Below, in pieces: positions 7,536-16,445 of a stretch of 47,862 nucleotides of DNA. The stretch comes from Caldimicrobium sp. (GTDB taxonomy: Bacteria; Desulfobacterota; Thermodesulfobacteria; Thermodesulfobacteriales; Thermodesulfobacteriaceae): positions 1-47,862 of the forward strand of contig JANXDB010000050.1 in the NCBI GenBank assembly GCA_025060015.1, read 5' to 3'. Positions within the stretch are counted from its first letter, which is position 1. Each line of letters opens with the position of its first letter. The notes beneath the pieces are model-generated. The model saw only the letters and a program-made list of their open reading frames with translations, searched no databases and was not told the origin of the DNA. The position numbers and the translations under genes are program-made.

Positions 7536-8615
7536 ATGCCAGAAGAACAAGCTCAAGAACGAACTGAGGAGGCAACCCCGCGGCGAAGGGAGGAGGCACG
7601 TCGTAGGGGACAGGTTGTAAAAAGTAGAGAACTATCTTCGTTGGCTATTCTATCTACGGGATTTCTTTCTCTGATTTTTTTGAGTTTTATATTTTTTCAA
7701 CAGTTTATTTTTATCACAAAATTCAGCTTCTCTAGCTTCAATCTTGAAATAGCAGATCTTGATTATTTTTTTCATTTTTTTAAAATCTGCACTAAGTCTT
7801 TACTAAAGTTTCTTTTTCCCTATCTCGGATTATTGGTTATTTCTGCCGTGGTTATCTATCTTCTTCAAACTGGAGGAGGTGTGTGGGCAACAGAAACCTT
7901 AGGTTTTAAATTCGATAGGTTAAACCCTGTTGAAGGATTTAAGAGACTTTTTTCTCTGGTCTCTCTATTTGAGCTTTTAAAATCTCTGACAAAACTCATT
8001 ATAATTGTTGGTATTGCATACTGGGTTTTAAGTCAAAAATTTGGCACTATAATCAAATTGTTGGGGCAAAATTCCTATCATCTTTTACTTGCTTTGAAAG
8101 TTCTATTTCAAGAATTAATGACGAAAATGCTATTCATCCTTGCTTTTCTTGCTATTCTTGATTGGCTCTACAACCGTTGGGATGTAGAGAGAAAGTTGCG
8201 TATGACTCGTCAGGAGTTGAAAGAAGAGCTAAAACAAACAGAGGGAGACCCCTGGATCAAGGCTAAGATAAGACAGAAGCAACGTGAAATGAGTAGACAG
8301 AGAATGCTTGCTGAGGTGCCTAAGGCGGATGTGGTGATAACTAACCCAGAGCATTACGCCGTTGCTCTAAAGTATGAGTTAGGCAAGATGAGTGCACCCG
8401 TGGTTGTGGCTAAAGGTTTGGATCATCTGGCTCAGAAGATTAAAGAGATAGCCATGAGCCATGGTATTCCTATTTATGAAGATCCACCACTGGCACAGAT
8501 TTTGTATAAGAAAGTTGAGGTGGGAGAAATCATTCCACAGGATCTATATCAGGCTGTTGCCAAGGTTTTAGCCTATGTTTATAAACTAAAAAAAAGAGGA
8601 GCTAAGCACGCCTGA
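7536..8615 (+). CDS. flhB: Flagellar export switch protein FlhB
   Basis: FlhB switches export specificity from rod/hook to filament proteins by self-cleavage. The protein has a charged N-terminus (ERTEEATPRRREEARRRGQV), four transmembrane helices to about residue 215 and a cytoplasmic domain. The autocleavage motif is NPEH at about 270-273, a variant of the common NPTH that keeps the Asn-Pro pair. Its partner in length control, a FliK-like protein, is encoded at 14702. The stop overlaps the flhA start (TGATG). Confidence 0.95.
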   Translation: MPEEQAQERTEEATPRRREEARRRGQVVKSRELSSLAILSTGFLSLIFLSFIFFQQFIFITKFSFSSFNLEIADLDYFFHFFKICTKSLLKFLFPYLGLLVISAVVIYLLQTGGGVWATETLGFKFDRLNPVEGFKRLFSLVSLFELLKSLTKLIIIVGIAYWVLSQKFGTIIKLLGQNSYHLLLALKVLFQELMTKMLFILAFLAILDWLYNRWDVERKLRMTRQELKEELKQTEGDPWIKAKIRQKQREMSRQRMLAEVPKADVVITNPEHYAVALKYELGKMSAPVVVAKGLDHLAQKIKEIAMSHGIPIYEDPPLAQILYKKVEVGEIIPQDLYQAVAKVLAYVYKLKKRGAKHA

Positions 8616-10678
8616 TGGAAAGAAGTTTAACCCTTAAAAGTCTTTTCGATTTTTATAGTATAAGCGCTGTTTTAGGCATAATTCTTCTCTTTTCTCTTAT
8701 CATTTTTCCTCTTCCAAGGTTTCTCATAGATTTAGCTCTATCCCTTAACTTTTCCATCGGTCTCTTAATTCTAGTAATGGCTATGCAGGTAAACAAACCC
8801 CTTGATTTTACAGCTTTCCCCTCTTTACTTCTTTTGACTACTCTTTTTAGACTAACGATGAACATAGCAACTACAAGGGTAATTCTACTCAGAGGACACG
8901 AGGGTGTTGAAGCCGCAGGTTATCTCATCAAGAGTTTTGGTGAATTTGTCGTAGGTGGAAACTTTGTTGTTGGTTTCATAGTTTTCTTAATCTTGGTACT
9001 TATAAATTTTGTTGTGATAACCAAGGGAGCTGGAAGGATAGCGGAAGTAGCAGCAAGATTTACTTTAGATGCTATGCCTGGAAAACAGATGGCTATAGAT
9101 GCTGATCTTAACGCTGGGCTCATTGACGAGAGAGAGGCAAGAAGGAGAAGAGAGGAGATAGCTAAAGAGGCTGAATTTTACGGTGCTATGGATGGTGCCT
9201 CAAAATTCATAAGAGGAGAAGCTATAGCAGGTCTAATTATCACCGTTATCAACATAATCGGTGGGATCCTCATAGGCACCCTTCAGAAGGGCCTGGATTT
9301 AACCACATCAGCTAAAACCTATACTATACTAACTATTGGAGATGGCCTAGTGTCACAGCTCCCTGCCATTGTGGTCTCAACCTCCGCAGGTATTATCGTA
9401 AGTAGGGCTGCTGCAGAAGAAGGTATGGGAAAAGACATAGCTAAGCAGTTTGCTCTGAAGCCTGAAGCTATGTTTTTAGCAAGCGGTGCAGTTTTAGCCC
9501 TTGGACTAATACCTGGGCTTCCCTTCCTTCCCTTTTTTGTCTTTTCTTCCTTTTTATCGGTGATGGGATATGTATCCTACAGATATCTCAAGAGAGAAAA
9601 ACCTCAGCCTACGGAAGTGGTGCCAACGGCACCTCCTGAGGTTGAGGAGGTTAAACCTGTTGAGTTGCTGGCTGTAGAACTGGGTTATGCCCTCATATAC
9701 CTTGCCGATGAGACCAGAGGAGGAGATCTTCTAGAGAGAATTAAAGGTTTGAGAAGACAGCTGGCTCATGAAATGGGTATAATCATTCCTTCTGTTCATG
9801 TGAGGGATAATCTTGCCTTGAAGCCTGGTGAATACCAGATCCTCATCAAGGGTGTGGAGGTAGCCAAAGCAGAACTTCTACCAAATTACTACCTTGCTCT
9901 TCCCCCTTATCCTGACGCTATACCTCCAGAGGGACTTATTCCAACCGCAGAACCCACCTTTGGAATGAAGGCATATTTTGTCTCTGATGATCTAAGAGAA
10001 ACCGCTGAAATGGCTGGTTTTACGGTAGTCAGTTTGTCCACAGTGATCACCACTCACCTCTCGGAGGTTATCAAAATTTATGCTGATGAACTTTTAACTA
10101 AACAGGAAGTGCAGAAGATCATTGATACTTTAAACAAGTACTATCCAAAACTTGTTGAAGAAACCCTAAATAGCGTCAATTTGAACACCATACAGAAAGT
10201 TTTACAAAATCTGGTAAAAGAGGGTGTTTCTCTAAAGGATATGGTTACTGTTTTTGAGGTTATCAGTGACTATGGAGCAAATGTCAAGGATAGCGATGTG
10301 CTTACAGAGTATGTGCGTCAAAGATTAGGAAGACTGATCATTAAACCTTACCTAGTTGATGGAAAATTACCCTGTATCTTGATAGGTGATGATGTTGAGG
10401 AGGTTATGAGAAAGAGTTTACAGAGGACGGACCAAGGTGTCTTCTTAATGATAGATCCAAAGATAGGAGCAAAGATTGTAACAGCCCTCTCACAGGCCGT
10501 AGAAAGATTAGCCTTAAGAAATATAACACCAGTTATATTAGCAGGACCAACAATAAGAAGGCATCTCAGACGATTGATTGAGAGGACGCTAAGATATGTG
10601 CCAGTGATATCTCAGGCAGAGATACCAAGTGAAGTACAAGTAGAAATCTCTGAGGTTGTGAAATTGGTCAGAGATTAG
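8615..10678 (+). CDS. flhA: Flagellar export protein FlhA
   Basis: This 687-residue export-gate protein has eight N-terminal transmembrane helices (to about residue 325) and a large cytoplasmic domain forming the nonameric ring that docks chaperone-substrate pairs. Diagnostic stretches include TRVILLRGHEG, DAMPGKQMAIDADLNAG, GDGLVSQLPAIVVSTSAG and, near the C-terminus, ERTLRYVPVISQAEIP. It starts on TGATG with flhB and runs to 4 bp before flhF. Confidence 0.96.
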   Translation: MERSLTLKSLFDFYSISAVLGIILLFSLIIFPLPRFLIDLALSLNFSIGLLILVMAMQVNKPLDFTAFPSLLLLTTLFRLTMNIATTRVILLRGHEGVEAAGYLIKSFGEFVVGGNFVVGFIVFLILVLINFVVITKGAGRIAEVAARFTLDAMPGKQMAIDADLNAGLIDEREARRRREEIAKEAEFYGAMDGASKFIRGEAIAGLIITVINIIGGILIGTLQKGLDLTTSAKTYTILTIGDGLVSQLPAIVVSTSAGIIVSRAAAEEGMGKDIAKQFALKPEAMFLASGAVLALGLIPGLPFLPFFVFSSFLSVMGYVSYRYLKREKPQPTEVVPTAPPEVEEVKPVELLAVELGYALIYLADETRGGDLLERIKGLRRQLAHEMGIIIPSVHVRDNLALKPGEYQILIKGVEVAKAELLPNYYLALPPYPDAIPPEGLIPTAEPTFGMKAYFVSDDLRETAEMAGFTVVSLSTVITTHLSEVIKIYADELLTKQEVQKIIDTLNKYYPKLVEETLNSVNLNTIQKVLQNLVKEGVSLKDMVTVFEVISDYGANVKDSDVLTEYVRQRLGRLIIKPYLVDGKLPCILIGDDVEEVMRKSLQRTDQGVFLMIDPKIGAKIVTALSQAVERLALRNITPVILAGPTIRRHLRRLIERTLRYVPVISQAEIPSEVQVEISEVVKLVRD

Positions 10679-10682
10679 TTCT

Positions 10683-11696
10683 ATGAGGATAAAAAAATTT
10701 AGAGCTAAAAATATGTTTGAAGCGTTGAGAAAGGTAAAAGAGGAATTTGGAGAAGAGGCTGTTATAATCGATTCTGGAAAAGTCAAAGAAGATGGTAAAG
10801 ATCTATACGAAGTGGTCGCCGCCATAGAAGATAAAGAGATGAAGATATCCACTTCTGAAAGTGATTTCAATAGTGCCATTGTTACTGCATCTCAAATATC
10901 AGGTAATCAGGATATCTTAAGAGAGCTTCAAGATATTAAAGAAATTCTAAAAAAACTCCTGGTCAACCAAGATCAGGGTATTATCAACTTACTCAGAGAA
11001 GGGGTTCCAGAAGACTTAGCCAAGGAGATTAACAGTTTTAATGGTGGCTTAAGAGACTTTATCCTGAATAAGTGGCGTAAAAAAGGTGTAAATCCAATTT
11101 CTCGTTTGCAGGTTTTCATCGGAGAGGCAGGTGTAGGCAAAACCACCGCCCTTTACAAAGTTGCCTTTTGGTTCAAATATTATCGAAAGAAAAAAGTGGC
11201 GGTAATTGAGACTGATAATTACAAAGTTGGGGCAAGAGAACAAGCACAAAGACTCTCTAAACTCTTAGAGATTCCCCTTTATCAGGCAGACTGGGATGAA
11301 CTTAGCAGAGATATTTCCACTTTCTTGGAGAACTATGATTTCATATTTTTTGATACCCCAAATCTTGGTAGAAGATTCAGTTTACAGGAACTTGAAGAAA
11401 TATACAATTTATTTCCCTCTTTAAGATTTTACTGGGTAGCAAGAACGACTGATCATTGGGAGCATACTTTTGAGATTTGGGAGGAATTGAAGGCCCTCCC
11501 TATTGAGGGATTGATTTTGACCTTTGTCGATAAATACCAAAAGGGATATAGACTCTTTTGGCTTTTACGGGATGAGATTCCTCCACCAGTTTTTATCTCA
11601 AATGGAGACAGAATTCCTGAGGATATAGAAAAAGTCACTGATGATAAGTTACTTGAAATTCTTACAAGAGGAATAAAAGATCTAAGAAATTTATGA
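10683..11696 (+). CDS. flhF: FlhF-like SRP-type GTPase with degenerate nucleotide motifs
   Basis: FlhF recruits the first MS-ring components and fixes flagellar position. The order flhA-flhF-flhG-fliA and the N-terminal block MRIKKFRAKNMFEALRKVKE (a FlhF hallmark) support the call. The P-loop GEAGVGKTT (147-155) is intact, as is a DNYKVGAREQ motif. However, the G3 motif DTAGR is altered to DTPNLGR and the G4 motif TKLDE appears as TFVDKY, so GTP specificity and hydrolysis may be weakened. Length (337) is slightly short. Confidence 0.85.
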   Translation: MRIKKFRAKNMFEALRKVKEEFGEEAVIIDSGKVKEDGKDLYEVVAAIEDKEMKISTSESDFNSAIVTASQISGNQDILRELQDIKEILKKLLVNQDQGIINLLREGVPEDLAKEINSFNGGLRDFILNKWRKKGVNPISRLQVFIGEAGVGKTTALYKVAFWFKYYRKKKVAVIETDNYKVGAREQAQRLSKLLEIPLYQADWDELSRDISTFLENYDFIFFDTPNLGRRFSLQELEEIYNLFPSLRFYWVARTTDHWEHTFEIWEELKALPIEGLILTFVDKYQKGYRLFWLLRDEIPPPVFISNGDRIPEDIEKVTDDKLLEILTRGIKDLRNL

Positions 11697-11711
11697 TATA
11701 ATGGAGGTACT

Positions 11712-12506
11712 ATGAGAAGCTTTTCTATAGCAAGTGGTAAAGGTGGGGTTGGAAAAACGAGTTTTGTGATCAACATTGCTTTAGCTCTTGAGTATCTTGG
11801 TCAAAAGGTTTTGATACTTGATGCTGATCTTGGTCTTGCCAACGTGGACATAATGTTGGGATTGGCTCCGAAGTTTGATATCCGCTATGTCTTAAGTGGA
11901 CAACTTCAACTGAAAGATATCCTTTTAGAGACGGAATACGGTTTTACAATAGTTCCTGCCGGCTCAGGAATTAATGAACTGACACAGCTCAATACTGCAC
12001 AAAAGCTAATATTGAAGACACAAATGGAAGAAGCCTTCAAGCCATACGATTTTCTGTTCATAGATATCTCAGCTGGTATATCCGATAACGTGTTATTTTT
12101 CTCTCAACTGGCAGATGAACGCATTGTTCTGGTAACTCCGGAACCAACTTCGATGGCAGATGCCTATGCCTATTTAAAGGTAGCCTATCGAAAATGCAGA
12201 ATAAAGAACTTTAACATTGTAATCAATATGGCAAAGGATGACTCTGAAGGCAAAAGAATTTACCAGCAACTGCTATATGTCTGTGAAAAGTTTCTTCCAG
12301 ATATTAAGCTATCACTTTTGGGGATCCTTCACTATGATGAATGTGTAAAGAAGTCAATAAGGTCACAAATCCCCTTTTTAAAATACTGTCCTGATGCTAA
12401 AATAAGTACGAAAGTAAAGGAGATTGCCTATAAGTTGATAAATCTAAAAAGGTTACGTGATAGTAACAATTTGGCAGAATTTTTAGAGAGATTTACGCAA
12501 TTATAA
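11712..12506 (+). CDS. flhG: Flagellar number regulator FlhG (FleN/MinD-like ATPase)
   Basis: This 264-residue P-loop ATPase of the ParA/MinD family limits flagellar number and acts with FlhF. The deviant Walker A SGKGGVGKTS lies at residues 8-17 with the signature Lys10, and LDADLGLANVDIMLGL follows. DISAGI fills the Walker B position and TPEPTSMADAYA the later conserved block. Homologues activate FlhF GTPase through an N-terminal DQAxxLR motif, which is absent here, in keeping with the degenerate FlhF. AATGGAGG precedes the ATG. Confidence 0.92.
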   Translation: MRSFSIASGKGGVGKTSFVINIALALEYLGQKVLILDADLGLANVDIMLGLAPKFDIRYVLSGQLQLKDILLETEYGFTIVPAGSGINELTQLNTAQKLILKTQMEEAFKPYDFLFIDISAGISDNVLFFSQLADERIVLVTPEPTSMADAYAYLKVAYRKCRIKNFNIVINMAKDDSEGKRIYQQLLYVCEKFLPDIKLSLLGILHYDECVKKSIRSQIPFLKYCPDAKISTKVKEIAYKLINLKRLRDSNNLAEFLERFTQL

Positions 12507-12516
12507 CAAATCTATA

Positions 12517-13248
12517 ATGGTAAAAATTACAGACTTAAAACCACCTATAGAAAGGATTATAGAGGAGTTTTTACCCAGAATAAATCAAATAGCTAACAAG
12601 TATGCCTATTTGGGTAATCCTGTTTTGTCAAAGGAAGATCTTGTTTCTGCAGGAATAATTGGCTTGATCGAAGCTTACCACCGTTTTGATCCCTCAAAAA
12701 AGGTCAATTTTCGAACTTACGCGGAGTTCAGAATCAAAGGTGCTATCCTTGATGAGATAAGAAAAATAGATATAATACCAAGAAGTACTAGAGAAAAGAT
12801 CTCTGAATTAGAAGAAAAGATTCGGTCTCTGCATCTAAAACTTGGTAGAATGCCTGAAGAGGAGGAGATTGCAGAGGCTATGGGATTGACACTGGAAGAG
12901 TATCAACGTTTCCTTGAAAATGTTAAAGGCATATCTTTTTTGGACATTGAATCCCTGAAGCAAAAAATGCCTGATCTGGAAGATGAAGATATTTTTGAAT
13001 TTATCCCTAGTCAGACTGCAAAGACTGATCCCTTCGAAAACTATGTTTTAAAAGAACTTCAGGCGAAATTGGAGAAAGCATTAAATTATCTATCGGAAAA
13101 AGAGAAATTAATTCTTACTCTCTACTATTACGAAGATCTAAACATGAAAGAAATTGCCAAAATTCTCGAGTATACAGAAGGAAGAATTTCACAACTACAC
13201 AATCAAGCCATTATGAAATTAAGGTCACTTATGAATAAAGAACTTTAA
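12517..13248 (+). CDS. fliA: RNA polymerase sigma-28 factor FliA
   Basis: This 243-residue sigma factor directs late flagellar and chemotaxis genes. Region 2 (DLVSAGIIGLIEAYHRFDP, FRTYAEFRIKGAILDEIRK), region 3 (about 90-140) and region 4 with a helix-turn-helix (LNMKEIAKILEYTEGRISQ, about 205-223) are all present. It lies 10 bp after flhG and no strong Shine-Dalgarno sequence precedes its ATG. No anti-sigma FlgM gene is adjacent. Confidence 0.94.
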   Translation: MVKITDLKPPIERIIEEFLPRINQIANKYAYLGNPVLSKEDLVSAGIIGLIEAYHRFDPSKKVNFRTYAEFRIKGAILDEIRKIDIIPRSTREKISELEEKIRSLHLKLGRMPEEEEIAEAMGLTLEEYQRFLENVKGISFLDIESLKQKMPDLEDEDIFEFIPSQTAKTDPFENYVLKELQAKLEKALNYLSEKEKLILTLYYYEDLNMKEIAKILEYTEGRISQLHNQAIMKLRSLMNKEL

Positions 13249-13263
13249 AAGGAGGGCTTCTGT

Positions 13264-13647
13264 ATGGCTTTAGATCTAAATATCAAAATCCTTGTGGTAG
13301 ATGATTTTTCCACTATGCGAAAGATAATAAGGAATATCTTGAGCCAACTTGGGTTTAAGAACATAATTGAAGCAGATGATGGGACTTCGGCCATGGAAAT
13401 ATTGAGCAAAGAGAAGATAGATCTGATTATATCTGATTGGAATATGCCCAAAATGAGCGGGTTAGAACTTCTAAAGGCTGTTCGATCCAATGAACAAACA
13501 AAGGATCTACCCTTTATCATGGTTACGGCAGAAGCTCAAAAGGAAAACATCCTTGAGGCTATCAAATATAGGGTGAGTCAGTATATCGTCAAACCTTTTA
13601 CCCCTGAAACTCTTAAGGAAAAGTTAGAAAAGGTTTTTGGAGGTTAA
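13264..13647 (+). CDS. cheY: Chemotaxis response regulator CheY
   Basis: This 127-residue single receiver domain has the acidic pair VVDDF (D15-D16), phospho-acceptor Asp58 in SDWNMPKMSG, the switch Thr in VTAEA and the Lys in IVKPF. The SDWNMP and TAEAQ wording is the chemotaxis CheY type that binds FliM. AAAGGAGG precedes the start. It sits directly after fliA. A second receiver, at 16068, lies next to cheB and is less canonical, so this one is the better motor-binding candidate. Confidence 0.92.
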   Translation: MALDLNIKILVVDDFSTMRKIIRNILSQLGFKNIIEADDGTSAMEILSKEKIDLIISDWNMPKMSGLELLKAVRSNEQTKDLPFIMVTAEAQKENILEAIKYRVSQYIVKPFTPETLKEKLEKVFGG

Positions 13648-13648
13648 T

Positions 13649-14353
13649 TTGGACGAGGACACTAAAAAAGAATTGCAGGAGTTAGTCTCTGGGGAGTCCA
13701 AAGAAAGGCCCTATTTAAAAAAAAGCCCCCAGGAAGAAACAGAAGAATTAATTCATGAGTTGTTGAAGGAGAGAGAGAGTGCTATAACTGACAGTAAAGG
13801 ACTTGAAAGGAGTTATAAAAAATTTCTATTTCTTGGAGCGTCTATATTCTTAGTAGTTATCTTGATTATAGGCCTGATACTGATATGGAGGTTACTTACC
13901 GAAACTCCTGGAAACAAGACCAAGACATCTGAAACAACGGATACTATTGAGAAGGCCAAATCTGATGAAAAAAGAGATGCGCAAGAAAATGCCTCTGTAA
14001 CTCCTGCTAATGACACCAGACAGGCTTTGATTGGCAAAAGGGTTGAGGAGAAAAAATATAATTATTACCTAAAACTTTCCGATTTTCTTTTTCCCTTGGA
14101 TGAGCGAACCTTTTTAAAAGTAGATGTCCTGGTTTATTTTGAAAATTATGAAGAATATCATAAAGCTCAGAGGCGAGAATTTGAATTGAGAAGATTTTTC
14201 ACCCATGAACTTAAAAGATTAGATAAAAATGTCTGGAAAAAAGAGGAACAGATTAAAACTCTTGAGGAGAGATTAAAAGATAACCTGAATAAAGGAAGCT
14301 TTGGTTTCCTTTCAGCTAAAATTGTCCTTGAAGGAGTCTTGCTCAAGACCTAG
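13649..14353 (+). CDS. Single-pass membrane protein with FliL-like outer domain
   Basis: This 234-residue protein has an acidic cytoplasmic head (1-55), one strong transmembrane helix (about 56-80), a Ser/Thr/Lys linker and a C-terminal domain of about 110 residues. The C-terminal domain has the rhythm of FliL: a hydrophobic strand around LFPLDERTFLKVDVLVYF, a charged helix starting near HKAQRREFELRRFF, then a last strand AKIVLEGVLLKT. I infer a divergent FliL-type stator or basal-body protein. The TTG at 13649 is preferred over one at 13637 because GGAGG lies 5 bases before it. The start overlaps no neighbour, lying just past the cheY stop. Confidence 0.5.
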   Translation: MDEDTKKELQELVSGESKERPYLKKSPQEETEELIHELLKERESAITDSKGLERSYKKFLFLGASIFLVVILIIGLILIWRLLTETPGNKTKTSETTDTIEKAKSDEKRDAQENASVTPANDTRQALIGKRVEEKKYNYYLKLSDFLFPLDERTFLKVDVLVYFENYEEYHKAQRREFELRRFFTHELKRLDKNVWKKEEQIKTLEERLKDNLNKGSFGFLSAKIVLEGVLLKT

Positions 14354-14365
14354 GAGAGTGAGGGA

Positions 14366-14695
14366 ATGCCTAAGGATCTCTTTCTTTACGCTCTCTTAAT
14401 TCTTGACCTAATAATACTTGGTTTTCTAATTACCCTTTATTTAAAGTTCAGAAAGATTGTTAGTTTTCCCTGGGAGGATATAGAAGCCTCATTGGAGAGG
14501 GCTCAAGTACTAGTCACTAAACTGCAGGAACTAAGAAGTTCTACTGTGAATGAATCACATAGCACCGAAGATATCATGAGAGACCAAGTTTATGCACTGC
14601 ACAAAAATGGTATGGGTCCAAAGGAAATTGCCAAGAGATTGGGTATCAGCGAAGGAGAGGTTGAGATCCTCTTGAAGAGAAAAAAACTCCCCTAA
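14366..14695 (+). CDS. Membrane-anchored helix-turn-helix protein (DUF2802-like)
   Basis: This 109-residue protein has one N-terminal transmembrane helix (5-26), a coiled linker, and a C-terminal helix-turn-helix (QVYALHKNGMGPKEIAKRLG then ISEGEVEILLKRKK, about 73-107). The layout resembles the DUF2802-type proteins found in flagellar clusters of other proteobacteria; that is a comparison from memory. The HTH could bind DNA near the membrane or be a protein contact. It lies between the FliL-like and FliK-like genes on the same transcript. Function unknown. Confidence 0.5.
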   Translation: MPKDLFLYALLILDLIILGFLITLYLKFRKIVSFPWEDIEASLERAQVLVTKLQELRSSTVNESHSTEDIMRDQVYALHKNGMGPKEIAKRLGISEGEVEILLKRKKLP

Positions 14696-14701
14696 AACAA
14701 T

Positions 14702-15505
14702 ATGCAGGTAACTGCTCCATCACCTATCTACTATTTACCAGAAAATCTTTGGGCACTTCTTACCAGGCCTGGACGGGAATTGACCGTGAGGATAATCCAG
14801 ATTGAGGGTAAGATGTTATATCTTGAGTTTGGTGGCCACAGGTTTAATGCCCGACTCACAGGAACGCTCAATCCCGAAGATTTTAGAGTGGGTGAATTCC
14901 TTAAGGTGAGGGTAGCCCAAAGTGAAGGTCCTATTGTGTTAGAAGTGATTGAGTCTCCACGTGGAAAGGTTGAGACAGGCCTTTTATATCTTTTTAGTAA
15001 AGGTAGAGAGACCAATGTGGTTGACTCTTCCCTCAAATTTAAAGAGATCAGTATTTTAGCAGACCTTTTGAAGGGCTTAACTGAGAAAACTCACTCAAGA
15101 GATAGAGGTACCTCTAAAAGTCTCATTGAGGATATCCTTGGAGAGGACATCAAAGCCAGTAATTTGATTTTCGAGGAAGATAGGTTGTTTTTACCTTTTG
15201 TTTTTAAGGATCATAAATCTTGGGGGTTTCTTGAAGTTTTCAGTCCTGAAGAAAAGGGAGAGAAAATCCGAATCTTTGCTTTAAAATTGTTTCTGGATTA
15301 TTTGGGATACCTAGAGGCTTTCTTTAGCTATCGCGATAACCTAATTGAAGTTGAACTTTGGTTTTCTGAAAAGGAAGTGTTAGAGTATGTCAGAGAGTAT
15401 ATAAATGAGCTAAAAAAAGATCTTTCCTTTTCTGCAAAGTTTGTTAAGATAGTACTTGAAAAGAAAGAAGTTTTACCAGGTCAGCTTTTGGAGAAAATTG
15501 GGTAA
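14702..15505 (+). CDS. FliK-like flagellar hook-length control protein (probable)
   Basis: This 267-residue protein has an N-terminal beta-domain (LLTRPGRELTVRIIQIEGKM, LEFGGHRFNARLTGTL, about 17-75) like the repeat domain seen before FliK cores. The C-terminal region resembles the FliK core (PF02120): a strand with WGFLEVF, LKLFLDYLGYLEAFFSYRDN matching the usual LDPPxLGxVEVxL spot, and a final helix rich in Leu. FliK measures the hook and triggers the FlhB switch. The classical Pro-rich N-terminal ruler is absent, and at 267 residues it is short. The flagellar context supports the call, which is otherwise moderate. Confidence 0.5.
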   Translation: MQVTAPSPIYYLPENLWALLTRPGRELTVRIIQIEGKMLYLEFGGHRFNARLTGTLNPEDFRVGEFLKVRVAQSEGPIVLEVIESPRGKVETGLLYLFSKGRETNVVDSSLKFKEISILADLLKGLTEKTHSRDRGTSKSLIEDILGEDIKASNLIFEEDRLFLPFVFKDHKSWGFLEVFSPEEKGEKIRIFALKLFLDYLGYLEAFFSYRDNLIEVELWFSEKEVLEYVREYINELKKDLSFSAKFVKIVLEKKEVLPGQLLEKIG

Positions 15506-15510
15506 CAGGT

Positions 15511-16068
15511 ATGTCCATATATTTTGACAAACCAGGTCCTGTCAATACCAAAGCTTGTCTTGATATAGTGAGAAAAGCTTTAAAAGAAAAGGGAATAAAG
15601 CATCTGGTAGTTGCCTCAACTTTTGGTGAGACTGCTCTAAAGTTTGCCAGAGCTCTCCAAGGAGAGGAGGTCAATTTAGTTGTAGTTACTCATAATGTAG
15701 GATTTAGAGAACCTGGGATTTTAGAGATGACTGATGACACAAAGAGAGAGTTAAATTTTCTTGGTGCCAAGGTCTATACTGGTACTATGGTCTTTAGAAA
15801 CATCGGGGCCTCCATCAAAGCACAATTTCACTACTCAGAGGAAGCCCTGATTGCTCAAACCTTAAGAATTTTTGGTCCAGGTCTAAAGGTTTGCATAGAG
15901 ATTGTCTTAATGTGCTGTGATGCTGGACTGATTCCTCCAGAGGACGTCTTAGCCGTTGCCGGCACAGCAAGAGGTGCAGATACTGTAGCTATCATAAAGG
16001 CTGTACCATCGAATCTTTTTTTTAACATAAAGGTTCGAGAAATCTTAGCAAAGCCAAGGGATTGGTGA
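15511..16068 (+). CDS. Stand-alone pyruvate kinase C-terminal-domain protein
   Basis: This 185-residue protein is built only of the pyruvate kinase alpha/beta C-terminal domain (PF02887 type): GIKHLVVASTFGETALKFAR, VVTHNVGFREPG, and near the end LAVAGTARGADTVAIIKAV. In pyruvate kinase this domain binds allosteric effectors. No catalytic barrel is present, so enzyme activity is unlikely. Such orphan domains are known in archaea and anaerobic bacteria with no settled role. It lies inside the flagellar/chemotaxis transcript, 5 bp after the FliK-like gene and overlapping cheY2 by 1 bp, so a regulatory link to motility is possible but unproven. Confidence 0.75.
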   Translation: MSIYFDKPGPVNTKACLDIVRKALKEKGIKHLVVASTFGETALKFARALQGEEVNLVVVTHNVGFREPGILEMTDDTKRELNFLGAKVYTGTMVFRNIGASIKAQFHYSEEALIAQTLRIFGPGLKVCIEIVLMCCDAGLIPPEDVLAVAGTARGADTVAIIKAVPSNLFFNIKVREILAKPRDW

Positions 16069-16439
16069 TGAAAAAGGCATTAGTTGTAGATGATTCTAAG
16101 GCCATAAGACAGATAGAGAGAAAGTACCTTGAAGAGCTAGGTTTCTATGTTTTAGAGGCAGAAAACGGTGAAGAGGCATTGCAAATATTAAAGGAAAACT
16201 CCGATCTTGACCTCATTCTACTTGATTGGCATATGCCTATTATGAATGGCTATGAATTTCTTAAGAAAATGCGAGAAAACTCCGCTTACTCTCATATCAA
16301 GGTTATGATGGTAACGACAGAAAATCAGCAAAAAAGTGTTATCGATGCCATTATGGCAGGGGCTAACGAGTATCTAATGAAGCCCTTTGACAAAGAAATG
16401 CTCGAGACTAAAATAAGATATCTTCTTGAGGGTTTTTAA
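16068..16439 (+). CDS. cheY2: CheY-like response regulator (second receiver)
   Basis: This 123-residue receiver domain has the acidic pair DD at 8-9, acceptor Asp53 in LDWHMPIMNG, Thr in MVTTE and Lys in LMKPF. The ATG at 16068 overlaps the previous stop (TGATG); upstream TTG and GTG codons in frame are less likely. It sits directly before cheB and cheR, suggesting a phosphate sink or adaptation role besides the motor-binding CheY at 13264. Confidence 0.88.
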   Translation: MKKALVVDDSKAIRQIERKYLEELGFYVLEAENGEEALQILKENSDLDLILLDWHMPIMNGYEFLKKMRENSAYSHIKVMMVTTENQQKSVIDAIMAGANEYLMKPFDKEMLETKIRYLLEGF

Positions 16440-16445
16440 GTTAAC

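Noticed and set aside
10683-11696. FlhF-like gene as a pseudogene
   Set aside because: The reading frame is complete, the P-loop is intact and it keeps its conserved position, despite unusual G3 and G4 motifs.
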